Positions 10,961 through 21,377 of a DNA stretch of 64,000 nucleotides are shown here, one piece after another. The stretch is from Cryptomeria japonica. Taxonomy: Eukaryota; Streptophyta; Pinopsida; Cupressales; Cupressaceae. The stretch's first letter is position 1. Each line of letters begins with the position of its first letter. The position numbers and the translations under genes were made by a program. The notes under the pieces are model-generated. The model was not told the origin of the DNA. It searched no databases and was given only the letters and a program-made list of their open reading frames with translations. The stretch is taken from contig NC_081407.1 in assembly GCF_030272615.1 (NCBI RefSeq), positions 136,282,897-136,346,896 of the forward strand. The letters run 5' to 3'.

Positions 10961-11193
10961 GATGATTGGTTATGGTGGATAGAAGTTAATGGTTGGATTA
11001 TTTCATTTAGAATGGGATGTTATTCAAATGATTTCAGTTGCGTATACCTAAAAGCTCTATGAGGGTGAATCTGATAAAGGAGAAGCATAGTGAGGATTAT
11101 CCGAACACTTTGGTGTTGATAAAATAGTAGAATTGGTGAGTGAATATTACTTTTGGCCTTAGATTCACAAAGATGTTAGGAAATTTGTGCATA
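10961..11193 (+). pseudogene. B integrase N-terminus, truncated
   Basis: It matches the C stretch running from the GMLFKG motif to the HHCC zinc-binding region (KEEHSG.., YFWLHIH). It stops at 11193 in the middle of the domain because the F LTR is inserted there. The catalytic core of B is not in the window. Confidence 0.8.
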
Positions 11194-12576
11194 TGTAATG
11201 CCATCCAAAATACCCTATAAAAAAATAAACAAAAAGAGATTTTTTTTAAAGATAACCATTACTACTACGCTAGTATTTATTAATGCAACGTTACTACCAT
11301 TATTCATCAATGCATTGTTAACTATATACATGAATACATAAATCAACAAGAATATAACCATAGAATCATATTACACAAGTGGAATAACCATTTAACCATT
11401 AACATAACTATATAAACTCTTACAATGCAAATCCATTCCCTAGGGTATCTCAATGTCACTACTTGACAAAATCTTAACACATCACATATTCATATTAGAA
11501 AATCATATTATATTATCCATCTATTCATTTACTTTCCATACAACTATGATAAATCATTAACACATATGAATAACTTAATCACATAACATACTCTTTAAAT
11601 TATTCAAAAACTACCAAATCAAATACTCCTATTATCCATTCTTTCATTCATCATAAAAGCATCAAAGATTACAAAACCATTCTCTTCAATAAGACTAGAG
11701 TATCCTTTAAGTTTCATTACTTATCTCTAAGATAACTAGCTTATTTACCTAAGCAACATAATCCATTTCATCTAGATAATTTTCATTCCTTAAACAAGAA
11801 TTATAACAACAAACACTATTCTTCCATCTTAATTTCCATAAGATTATACATACAATTCCATCTTACAATTTCAATATAATACAAATTTATAAATACTAAC
11901 TCTACCTTTTCCACATAGAACTCATAATCTAACATTAGATAATGAATACCCAATACATCAATGAATGTACAATGAGAACTCCTCCTAAACTGCTACATCA
12001 TATTCCCTTTTGGATTACATCAACAAATACATGAAGATATATAACTTAGGGGTACATAATCTCTTATACAAACACAAATCATCGTGATACAATGTTTTCT
12101 ATTCCAAGTACATTAAAATCAGCTCCAAAGAATATCCACATAATGAAGAATCCAAGAATCCAATCTACACATGCTAACATCTAGGAAGAAGAATATCACA
12201 ATGGAAGATTGCATCAAACCACCCAACCATGTGGAACCAAATAGGAACCAACCCCCGTGCTAGGAGATGAAATAAGGTTCCAACCCACACTCAAGACCTA
12301 AGCTAACACCTAACAACCATAGGATACAACATGACATCACAAGAATCCAACATAAGAATACAACAACCAAATCATATCACATGGATAAATTAAAGCAACC
12401 AAACTTCCAGAGGCATAATCAACAAATCAAGGCATATGGATAATGGACACATGTAGGGAAAGAGTGTTATCACATGCTATCCTCACAAAAGAAGGGGCCA
12501 AGCCTCACCCTAATAGACATGTGGAACCATCTCAACCTTGGATCTATTCAAGGGAGATTGATTTACAGCTCCAACA
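11194..12576 (-). repeat. LTR-like element F, segment 1
   Basis: It begins TGTAATGCC at the point where B breaks off (5 bp before: GCATA). It is AT-rich, non-coding, low in CG and full of short direct A/C-rich runs. The stretch around 11985-12060 (..CTGCTACATC.. then TTAGGGGTACATAA) matches solo LTR F2 around 30186-30255, so F and F2 are one family. By homology with F2 the LTR is probably on the minus strand (ending GGCATTACA). It continues after A2, C, G and F2, giving at least about 3 kb in pieces. Confidence 0.65.
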
Positions 12577-14076
12577 TGTTGGCATTACAATAGAAAGGAG
12601 ATTGTTGGCATTTCATTAAGGATATTGAGAAGGTTGTTGGAGATTATTGATATAACTGAAGAAGGATGATTACTGTCTTTATAATATTATTTTATCATTG
12701 ATGTCAAGAAATTGATTTTCTGATTCAGTATGATGTTGCTAGATCTTGATAAGTATGTATTGATGAGAATTAAGATGTCGGTAAGTGACACAAAAAGAAT
12801 GTGATAATGAAGGGGAATAATAAGTTATTCAATGGGCAACTACTACTGAGTTAGACAATGATGAGATCATATTGTTTTGATTGTTTTGATATCCTACATA
12901 TGTTGTTGATTGTAAGGTTAATACTATACTATGTCACCGAGCAAAGAACCTAGTCGGTAAACCCTAAGGTTATCGATATCAGTTAATGAAGGCGGAATGT
13001 CTACCGAGTAAAGTTTAGTATTTACCGAGTAACAATCGAGTTATGACAGATCGCATTGGATGGATAAAAGAATTATTTAATGAAGGAAGTTGATGAGCTG
13101 GAGATGAATAGCTGATTGGTATGTCATGCATGAAGTTTGTTAAGGATCTACGACAATGGAAAATCAAGAGGAAGATCTACAACACAGATTGAACCGCAAT
13201 AACCTAGCACAAGTTCCAAGGAAGGAATGCAAGTTCCAAGGTGAGGTAAAACATTTTCAGATCGAAGGATACATTGAACCCAGTCAAGATTGATGATCTA
13301 ATGGCCAAGATTGATCATGCGAAATGTGATCAAGGAGATTAAGTGGTTAGCAAATTGTTTATAAATAAGGAATTGTTGATAAACAATGTATGCGGGCAAG
13401 TGTAAGCATAGGGATGCTACATAGTGATTACCAAGCACAAAAGCTTGAAGACCTATTTGATTAAAAAAGTAGGGAGCCCAGCAGAGGGACAAGATAAGTT
13501 CTATGATTAGATTGTTTTCAGCAAATAAGAATCTGCTTTAGCATTTTAGATGTGAAGTTGCAGATATATTTTTATTACTGTTATTTTGTAAAGTGACAGA
13601 AAATCTCTTAACCGAGTGGACTTAACAGTCTTATTTGTAAACCCTCTAGCAAGGTAACATTCTAAATGAGTGTTTGAAATCCTTTGACAAGGTCACTTCT
13701 AACAAAGTGAAGATCCTAACAGATCTGAGGGAAATCCCTTAACCAGGTCACATCTAGCAATGTGTTTGTAATCTTTAACAAGATTTGCTTTTAACTGAGA
13801 ATACTCTAGAAGAGTATATTTCTTAGTGGGTCCGAAATCCCATAGTGGTTTTTCCCTATTTGGGTTTCCATGTTAAATCTAGTGTTATATGTGTTATGAT
13901 GATTATGTGTTTATGAGTTAGCATGTTTAGCAGTTTTTGGTTATATTGCTGAAGTATAAGTTACCGAGGTTGAATCTGGTTATTTTATGGAAGATTAAGT
14001 TTGTATGATTCACCCCTCCCCTCTCATCTTGTTAGCTATTGGCATCAGTACTTTACATTTAGAATTAGAACTTACA
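12577..14076 (+). repeat. 5' LTR of A2
   Basis: 1500 bp, starting TGTTGGCATTACAATAG and ending GAACTTACA. The first 30 bp are followed by a near repeat (GGAGATTGTTGGCATTTC), a duplication of the LTR start. A TATA box (13358-13367) and the hairpin pair (13826-13871) are in the same positions as in the 3' LTR. Confidence 0.93.
13358..13367 (+). promoter_or_regulatory. TATA box of the A2 5' LTR
   Basis: TTTATAAATA in the LTR that would drive transcription of A2. It is identical in the other copies and lies about 780 bp from the LTR start. Confidence 0.7.
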
Positions 14077-14078
14077 AT

Positions 14079-14090
14079 TGGTATCAGAGC
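14079..14090 (+). promoter_or_regulatory. Primer binding site of A2
   Basis: TGGTATCAGAGC two bases after the LTR end, a perfect initiator tRNA-Met-type site. Confidence 0.92.
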
Positions 14091-14134
14091 TCTGGACTCT
14101 GGAAGAAAAGTTTAAAGGTACTTGAGGCAAAGAT

Positions 14135-15100
14135 TTGAAGATGTATAAAAGGGATGCACCAAAGCTGAACAAGTCAAGTTTCTCCACATGGCAGAAAAGG
14201 ATGAAGCTGCACTTATCAGGAATTAGAGAATATGCAACATATTATTTGGAGAATGATTACATAGCACCAAGCACCAACCCTATGACCTTGGAAGAGATAA
14301 AGGCAAAGCAAGAACATATTCAAGCTGTGATTGAAATAACATCAGTATTGACCAACTCAGAGTTTAATGATCGAGAAGGTTGTAATGATGCAAAAGCAAT
14401 ATGTACCAAGCTCATATCTGTGTATGGCAGTGATGAACATGTTCAAAGAGAAAAAGTAGGTAGTCTAAGAGGACAACTTGAATCCATGAGAATGAATGAA
14501 GGTGAGAATATAACCCAATACAGTACAAGGTTAAAGGAGTCTGTCAATCAAATCAAAGGAGTAGGAGGAACTATTGAAGAAAAGGATGTAACAAGTAAGT
14601 TTCTTAGAACCCTTCTACCTACTTATGCAATCCGAGTCTCTGCAATCAATGAACTAAGGTCTATACCAAATATGCCAGTTTCTTTGGATGCTACTATTGG
14701 TAAGCTACATGCATTTGAGTTAAGTAATTTTGATAACAGTGGGTCTTCAGTAAATAAAGTAGAATATGCATTCAGTTCTTTTCATATTGGTGAATCTAAT
14801 GATTACAATGATAGAATGAGTAGGTATTCTAAAGGGAATCACAGTGGAGCAAGTGAAAGATTTCGTAAGAACATGGAAGAAGTGCACAAACTATATGAGG
14901 AAATAAAAAAGCAAGAAGAGTTTGAAGCATTATTAGCTAGGAGGTTACTGAGAGGAAAAGGTAAGTATAAAGGAAAGCTACCTTTAAAATGTTTCAATTG
15001 TGATAAAATAGGACATATGGCTTCTAACTGCTCTGACAAAGAATCTAGTGAAAAGAGAGAATACTGAGATAATAGGCAGAAAGACAACCAATACAGAGGA
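14135..15100 (+). pseudogene. gag: A2 gag, longest open family A Gag
   Basis: An open stretch of 310 codons from ATG 14135 covers the whole structural Gag: N-terminal KLNKSSFSTWQKRMKLHLSG, the UBN2 region, a Glu/Lys-rich likely coiled coil (about residues 245-275, EEVHKLYEEIKKQEEFEALLARRLLRG) and the CCHC knuckle CFNCDKIGHMASNC. It ends at a TGA at 15065-15067, where A3 reads Arg (CGA). Of the three copies only this Gag could plausibly still be made at near full length, and it might act in trans; that is inference. Confidence 0.9.
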
Positions 15101-15778
15101 TACCGAGACTTCAGAAGGAGAGACATAAAGACATGCCTAGTAGCTGATGAGGAATCCAACGACGATAAATTTGATGAAACTGATACAAAGGAAGTTGTTT
15201 ATGTGGCTATTAAAAATGGATCAGATGAAGAAAGGTATGAAGAAAAAGCCCTAATATCTCACATAAATAATAATGATTATTGGATCATAGATAGTGGATG
15301 CTCACATCACATGATAGGTGATAAACACAAGTTTGTTAAATTAGAAGATTATGATGGAGGTTATGTAAGATTTGGTAATGATGCACCATGTTTGATGAAA
15401 GGTAAAGTCTCTATCACACTTGTTGACAATGCTAAATGTGATGATGTATATTGGGTTGAAGGTTTGAAATACAATTTATTGACTGTAGCATAGCTAAACA
15501 ATATAGGATACCGAATAGAATTCTAGAAGGGATGTGTCCAAGTTCATGACAAACATGGAAAGCTGGCTGCTACCGGGACACAAACAAAAGGTAATACATT
15601 TCATCTTGACTCAACTCGGAATAAATGTCTATATGCAAAAATAGAAGATACTTGGTTATGGCATAAAAGGTTTTGTCATGTAAATTTTGATAATCTGATC
15701 AAAATAAGTAAGAAGCACCGAGTAAGAGGTCTACCGAGTCTGGAAAAACCTGAGAATGCTATGTGTTGAGGATGCTAG
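15101..15778 (+). pseudogene. A2 protease and GAG-pre-integrase region
   Basis: The open part 15203-15493 holds WIIDSGCSHHM, a complete retropepsin active-site motif, then YVRFGNDAPC and YWVEGLKYNLLTVA. It is stopped at 15491 (CAG to TAG compared with A1). The zinc region WHKRFCHVNFDNLIKISKKHRVRGLP follows. It ends with TGA (15767-15769) and TAG (15776-15778), both also present in A3. Confidence 0.87.
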
Positions 15779-16765
15779 ATGGGTAAGATGACAAGATCAA
15801 GCTTTACAAGTAAGTCCTACACTTCTAAAGGAATTTTAGATCTAGTACACACTGATCTTTGTGGTCCCATGAAAGTTCAGAGTTATTATGGTGATAAATA
15901 TTTCATATTATTTGTTGATGATTACTCAAGGATGATGTCAGTTATGCTTTTAAAAGAAAAATCAAAAGATTTTCAAATTTTTAAATGGTACAAGGCAAGA
16001 GTTGAAAATGAAACAGGAAGACAACTGAAATGTCTTAGATCTGATAGAGGAGGAGAACTCACTTCTGATGAATTTAACTTATTCTGCAATGATCATGGTA
16101 TAAAAAGGCAAGTGTCTGCACCGAGAACACCTCAGCAAAATGGGATAGCCAAGAGAAGAAATAGATCAATTGTAGATTGTGCCAGAACCTTGATGATATA
16201 AAAGAGGGTACCTCAAACATTTTGGAGAGAAGCAACCAACACTGCAGTCTACACCCTGAACTGAGTACAAATGAAGAAAGGAACTATGAAGACACCATAT
16301 GAAATTTGGTATGATAAGAAACCTAATGTAAGTTATTTTAAAATCTTTGGAAGTAGATGCTATGTACACAAAGATGACAAAAATGGAAAGTTTGATCAGA
16401 AAAGTGAAGAAGGAACATTTCTAGGTTATTCTTCTAGAAGTAAATCATTTAAATGTCTAATCAAATCATCTAACAAAATAGTAGAAAGTGCAAATGTGAA
16501 AATTGATGAATTTGCAGAAAGAAATGATGAAGGAAATTGCAAAGAACCAGAAAATTATGAAGAATTTGTTTATGTTCAACCGAGAAGTCCTACCGAGAGA
16601 GTTACTGAAGAAAATGAAGATAATGTCCAGTTATTGAGTGATGAAGAAGATCATACAGAGTCTACCGAACCCATATTAGCCAAATATGTCAGAAGACATC
16701 ATGCATCAAGTCAGATTATAGGAGATAAGGATGATCCAGTGATGACAAGGAACAAACTAAGATAG
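15779..16765 (+). pseudogene. A2 integrase, catalytic Glu replaced
   Basis: The core has both Asp residues: HTDLCGPMKVQSYYGDKYF and LRSDRGGELTSDEF. The third catalytic residue, in QQNGIAKRRNRS, is Lys where A1 and A3 read Glu (GAG to AAG). Stops lie near 16199 and 16262. The C-terminal part (TPYEIWYDKKPNVSYFKIFG, GTFLGYSSRSKSFKC, then an acidic linker) is open from 16271 to 16765. Confidence 0.88.
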
Positions 16766-17560
16766 AACACATGTCTGATATCTGAATATGAACCGAGAAT
16801 AGTAAAAGAGGCATTTAACAGTGGAGATTGGGTAAATGCTATGACAGAAGAATGACACATGGACATTGGTCCCAAGACCAAAGGACAAAAATGTAATCAA
16901 TAAAAAGTGGATTTTCAGAAACAAGCTAGATGAAAAAGGTGAGGTCATTCGCAACAAAGTAAGACTAGTTTGCAAAGGTTATGCTCAAGAAGAAGGAATA
17001 GATTATGGTGAGACTTTTGCACCTGTGGCTAGACTTGAGGGAGTAAGAACATTGTTGGCATATGCTGCTTTCAAAAATTTCAAGGTATATCAAATGGATG
17101 TTAAATCTGCATTTTTGAATGGTATACTAGAAGAAGAAGTTTATATTGAATAACCTAAAGGATTTGTTGAAGACAAGAATAAAGATCAGGTATGTAAATT
17201 GAACAAAGCTTTATATGGTCTGAAACAAGCACTTAGAGCATGGTATGAAAGACTGCACTCTTATTTGATCAAGATTGGATTTATAAGGACAAGTGAAAAC
17301 AACAATATGTACATGAAGAATGATGAGGACAATGGAATACTGATCTCAACCATATTTGTTGATGATATTATTTTTTGTGGAAATGATTCTCTATGCAAGA
17401 ACTTTGGAAATGAAATGTGCAAAGAATTTGAGATGTCATTAATCGGTGAGATAAAGTATTTTATAGGTTTATAGATATTGCAAATGAAAGATGAGATTTT
17501 CATTACTCAATCCAAGTACATAAAGGAAATCTTGAAGAAGTTTGGAATGGAGGATTCAAA
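16766..17560 (+). pseudogene. A2 reverse transcriptase with 20-bp deletion
   Basis: Compared with A1, 20 bp coding for part of EEIDQIKKN are missing near 16852. The loss lies between short AGAAG repeats and shifts the frame. Downstream motifs are good: [59 protein letters not shown] and FVDDIIFCGND. Stops occur near 17151 (shared with A1) and 17472 (CAG to TAG). Confidence 0.88.
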
Positions 17561-18310
17561 ACCTATAAGTACTCCTATGACTACTAACTATAAACTATCA
17601 AAGAATGATGAATCTACATCTATTGATGAGACACTTTACCGATCTATGATTGGAAAGTTGCAATATGTTTTTCATAGTAGATCGGATATAGCACATGCAG
17701 TAGGTATTGTTTCAAGATTCTCTGCAGATCCCAAAGAAACCCATATGACAACAATCAAGAGAATTTTTAGATACCTAAGAGGCACTGAAGATTATGGATT
17801 AGTATATGAAAAGAGGAATGATTTTGATTTAAAAGTTTATACTGATGCTGATTAGGTAGGCAACATTGATGACAGGAAAAGCACATGTGGTGGAGCTTTC
17901 TTTTTAGGAGAAAGACTAGTGAGTTGGCTTAGCAAGAAACAATGATGTATTTCACAGTCAACAGCAGAAGCTGAATATGTTGCTGCAGCATTGAATTGTA
18001 CCAATATTGCATGGATCAAACAACTATTGGAAGGTATAAATGAGAAAGTTACCGAGCCATTAACTATATTTTGTGATAATACTAGTGCCATTAACATTTC
18101 AAATAATCCAGTAATGCACTCTAAGACAAAACATATCTCTATAAAGTATCATTATCTCAGAGAAGAAGTTCAAGAGAAGAAAGTTGTGTTGGGATATATC
18201 AGTTCAAAGGAACAAATAGCAAACATCTTCACAAAGCCACTACCAAGGGACACTTTTGAGTATCTTAGAAGCAAGTTAGGGGTCCTACCCCTATCTTCTA
18301 TTCACTGACA
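17561..18310 (+). pseudogene. A2 RNase H and polyprotein end
   Basis: It carries SMIGKLQYVFHSRSDIAHAVG, YTDAD followed by a stop (TGG to TAG near 17854), FLGERLVSWLSKKQ with a stop near 17945, AEAEYVAAALNCTNIAWIKQLLEGI, FCDNTSAINIS and FTKPLPRDTFEYLRSKLGVLPLSSIH. It ends at the TGA at about 18306-18308, matching the natural end of the family. Confidence 0.88.
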
Positions 18311-18748
18311 GAGTTTAGTGAAAGCATCAATTCAATGAATCTACAGAATATTATGTGTGGATTGATGCTGATTTATGCATTTTAGGAGGTTTTCTAAAAG
18401 TGTGTAGGAAATAGTATTGAAGGAAAGATTGCTCTGATCAAGTTTTAGATGTTACATTTGCATGTGTAACACAGCAAGGCAAAACACTTCACAATAGAAG
18501 AGTTCATGATTTAGTTCTTTTACTTTTTGGCATTGTTGTCAAAGGGGGAGAAGACTAAATGATAGACTAAATGGTAAAACCCTCAAATGAAGAAGATAAT
18601 AGAAGACTAATGACAGGGGGAGAAGATTTTAACAGCTCAAGGATAATAGTAGAAGTCTCAATAGCAATCTGAATCTGAATCAATTTGAATATCTTGTTGG
18701 TATTACCATTTAAAAGTTGGTATTGCCATCAATGCCAAAGGGGGAGAT
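18311..18748 (+). other. A2 3' untranslated region with twin polypurine tracts
   Basis: No gene. An upstream tract is at about 18527-18555 (TTTTTGGCATTGTTGTCAAAG then GGGGAGAAGACT). The terminal tract is at 18733-18748 (GCCAAAGGGGGAGAT), directly before the LTR. The stretch between holds repeats of the GAAGACTAA type. Confidence 0.75.
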
Positions 18749-20246
18749 TGTTGGCATTACAATAGAAAGGAGATTGTTGGCATTTCATTAAGGATATTGA
18801 GAAGGTTGTTGGAGATTATTGATATAACTGAAGAAGGATGATTACTGTCTTTATAATATTATTTTGTCATTGATGTCAAGAAATTGATTTTCTGATTCAG
18901 TATGATGTTGCCATATCTTGAGAAGTATGTATTGATGAGAATTAAGATGTCGGTAAGTGATGCAGAAAGAATGTGATAATGAAGGGGAATAATAAGTTAT
19001 TCAATGGGCAACTATTATCGAGTTAGACAATGATGAGATCATGTTGTTTTGATTGTTTTGATATCCTACATATGTTGTTGATTGTAAGGTTAATACTATA
19101 CTATGTCACCAAGCAAGGAACCTAGTCGGTAAACCCTAAGGTTATCGATATCGGTTAATGAAGGAAGAATGTCTACCGAGTAAAGTTTAGTATTTACCGA
19201 GTAACAATTGAGTTATGATAGATCGCATTGGATGGATAAAATCATTATTTAATGAAGGAATCTATTGAGTTGGAGATGAATAGATGATTGGTATGCTGCG
19301 CATGAAGTTTGTTAAGGATCTACGACAATGGAAAATCAAGAGGAAGATCTACAACATAGATTGAACTGCAATAACCTAGCACAAGTTCCTAGGAAGGAAT
19401 GCAAGTTCCAAGGCGAGGTAAAACATTTTCAGATCGAAGGATACATTGAACCTAGTCAAGATTGATGATCTGATGGCTAATATTGATCATGGAAAATGTG
19501 ATCAAGGAGATTAAGTAGTTAGCAAATTATTTATAAATAAGGAATTATTGATAAACAATGTATGTAGACAAGTGTAAGCACAGGGATGCTACATAGTGAT
19601 TACCGAGCACAGAAGCTTGAAGACCTGTTTGATTAACATAGTAGGGAGCCCAACAGAGCGACAAGATAAGTCCTATGATTAGATTGTTTTGAGCAAATAA
19701 GAATCTGCTTTAGCATTTTAGATGTGAAGTTGTAGATATATTTTTATTACTGTTATTTTGTAAAGTGACAAAAAATATCTTAACCGAGTGGACTTAACAG
19801 TCTTATTTTTAAATCCTCTAGCAAGGTAACATTCTAAATGAGTGTTTGAAATCCTTTGACAAGGTCACTTCTAACAAAGTGAAGATCCTAATAGATATGA
19901 GGGAAATCCCTTAACCGGGTCACATCTAGCAATGTGATTGTAATCTTTAACAGGATTTGCTTTTAACTGAGCATACTCTAGAAGTGTATATTTATTAGTG
20001 GGTCTGAAATCCCACAATGGTTTTTTCCTATTTTGGTTTCCATGTTAAATCTGGTGTTATATGTGTTATGATGATTATGTGTTTATGAGTTAGCATGTTT
20101 AGCAGTTTTTGGTTATATTGCTAAGCATAAGTTACCGAGGTTGAATCTGGTGATTTTATGGAAGATTAAGTTTGTATGATTCACCCCCCCCTCTCATCTT
20201 GTTAGCTATTGGCATCTGTACTTTACATTTAGTATCAGAACTTACA
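18749..20246 (+). repeat. 3' LTR of A2
   Basis: 1498 bp, closely matching the 5' LTR from TGTTGGCATTACAATAG to GAACTTACA. The TATA box is at 19530-19539, and the hairpin pair at 19998-20044 carries base changes in the stems. Confidence 0.93.
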
Positions 20247-20500
20247 CAATGGTCTTCCCAAGCTCATCCTTAGTGCACATGCTTCTAGGGCTATGAGGTG
20301 GGGCCACAAAACCAATTATTATGTTGTTTAGTGAATTCCTAGATACCCAAACCCACTAATCAATTATTAATATTATCACTATAATTACAAGAAAACTCTT
20401 CATGTGGTTCCAACAAGTCTAGACCCCCTCCTAGAGGCCTAATGCTCAAGACCTTGGTCCACACATGCAAGATCCCACTCTCTCAACCATGGACCATAAC
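20247..20500 (-). repeat. LTR-like element F, segment 2
   Basis: Non-coding sequence between A2 and C, continuing segment 1. It ends with ATAAC (20496-20500), duplicated after C at 27889-27893. No ORF or RNA gene seen. Confidence 0.55.
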
Positions 20501-21277
20501 TAATGCAGGAGAATCCCTGGTTCACAACAATCTTCCATGAACCAATAAAACATTTCCTTTTCTGTTTATTTTCTATTTGTAGTTTTAGTTTTCCTTTCTA
20601 TGTGTCCTGGGTTTGGCTCACTGGTTCCTATGGAGTTGGATTCTACTTGAAGACTTGATCATCCTGCTTTCTTTCTAACTGCATCTCATTTGGATCACAT
20701 TCCGGCAAGATATCACTATTGGGTTCCTTGACAATTTCTTGTTACCAGTTGCCTGAGACCTATTCTAGTGATCTATCAGAACCCATTCTGAAGCTTGTGG
20801 GGCCTTGGAAGTTTATCTCAATGTTACTTGGCATGTGGCCGACCTTCTGCATTTCATCCTTTGGATTTTCTGGAGGAATCTTTTGGCGAAGGCCGACCTC
20901 ATTCATTTTGCACATTACTTGTTCTTTGAGTTTTGATCCTTTTTGGGATGATAGGATCCTTTGGATCGATATATATATTTATAATCATGCTTTAGAATGT
21001 AATCGATCAGCTCAGAGAATCAAGGAGTATCAAATAGATAGACTATGCCTAGAAGATAGCTCTTTCGATTCAAGGTCTCGGTGTGACCTATTTTACCAGG
21101 CCTGTGTGCCGATATGTTGTAACCCGATTGTTATCGGTTGGATGTAATTAACTTTCATGCAATAAACTATTTGTTATGCATTGCCTCCATCATATCTGTG
21201 TATTTCCATTATGTTTACTCTTGCTGACCGGTTTGGACTAATCTCCCCAAGGTCCCTCCTCACCAGTGACTACTTCA
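20501..21277 (+). repeat. 5' LTR of C
   Basis: 777 bp. It matches the 3' LTR except that the short ATATATATAT run near 20970 corresponds to a 124-bp (AT)n tract there. That run, followed by TTTATAATC, could be the TATA box. It ends TACTTCA, two bases before the primer site. Confidence 0.9.
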
Positions 21278-21279
21278 AG

Positions 21280-21291
21280 TGGTATCAGAGT
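21280..21291 (+). promoter_or_regulatory. Primer binding site of C
   Basis: TGGTATCAGAGT, an initiator tRNA-Met-type primer site with the last base changed. Confidence 0.88.
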
Positions 21292-21377
21292 GAAGTTCTC
21301 TCCGAAGGTTGTGTGTACTGAATCTTGTTGTAGGGTGGCACATTGTGGATCTGACCTATAATTGCAGAGGACTAGCA

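Larger units (their letters stand above)
6165..11193 (+). mobile_element. Ty3/gypsy chromovirus-like element B, both ends cut by later insertions
   Basis: The order is partial 5' LTR, primer site, gag, protease, RT, RNase H and the start of integrase. RT before integrase defines Ty3/gypsy. It aligns along its whole length with element C (20501-27888), which guided the annotation. A1 removed the start of its 5' LTR, solo LTR S1 splits the protease region, and the LTR-like element F cuts it at 11193 inside integrase. The remainder of B does not reappear in the window. Confidence 0.92.
12577..20246 (+). mobile_element. Ty1/copia element, family A copy 2 (A2), both LTRs present
   Basis: This is the most complete family A copy: LTR (12577-14076), primer site, one gag-pol frame, polypurine tract and LTR (18749-20246). 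From 14135 to 16765 the coding frame is unbroken by indels and interrupted only by stops; a 20-bp deletion near 16852 then shifts it. The flanking 5-mers are CAACA on the left and CAATG on the right, only three of five alike, so the duplication is either mutated or absent. It is inserted in LTR-like element F. Confidence 0.95.
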
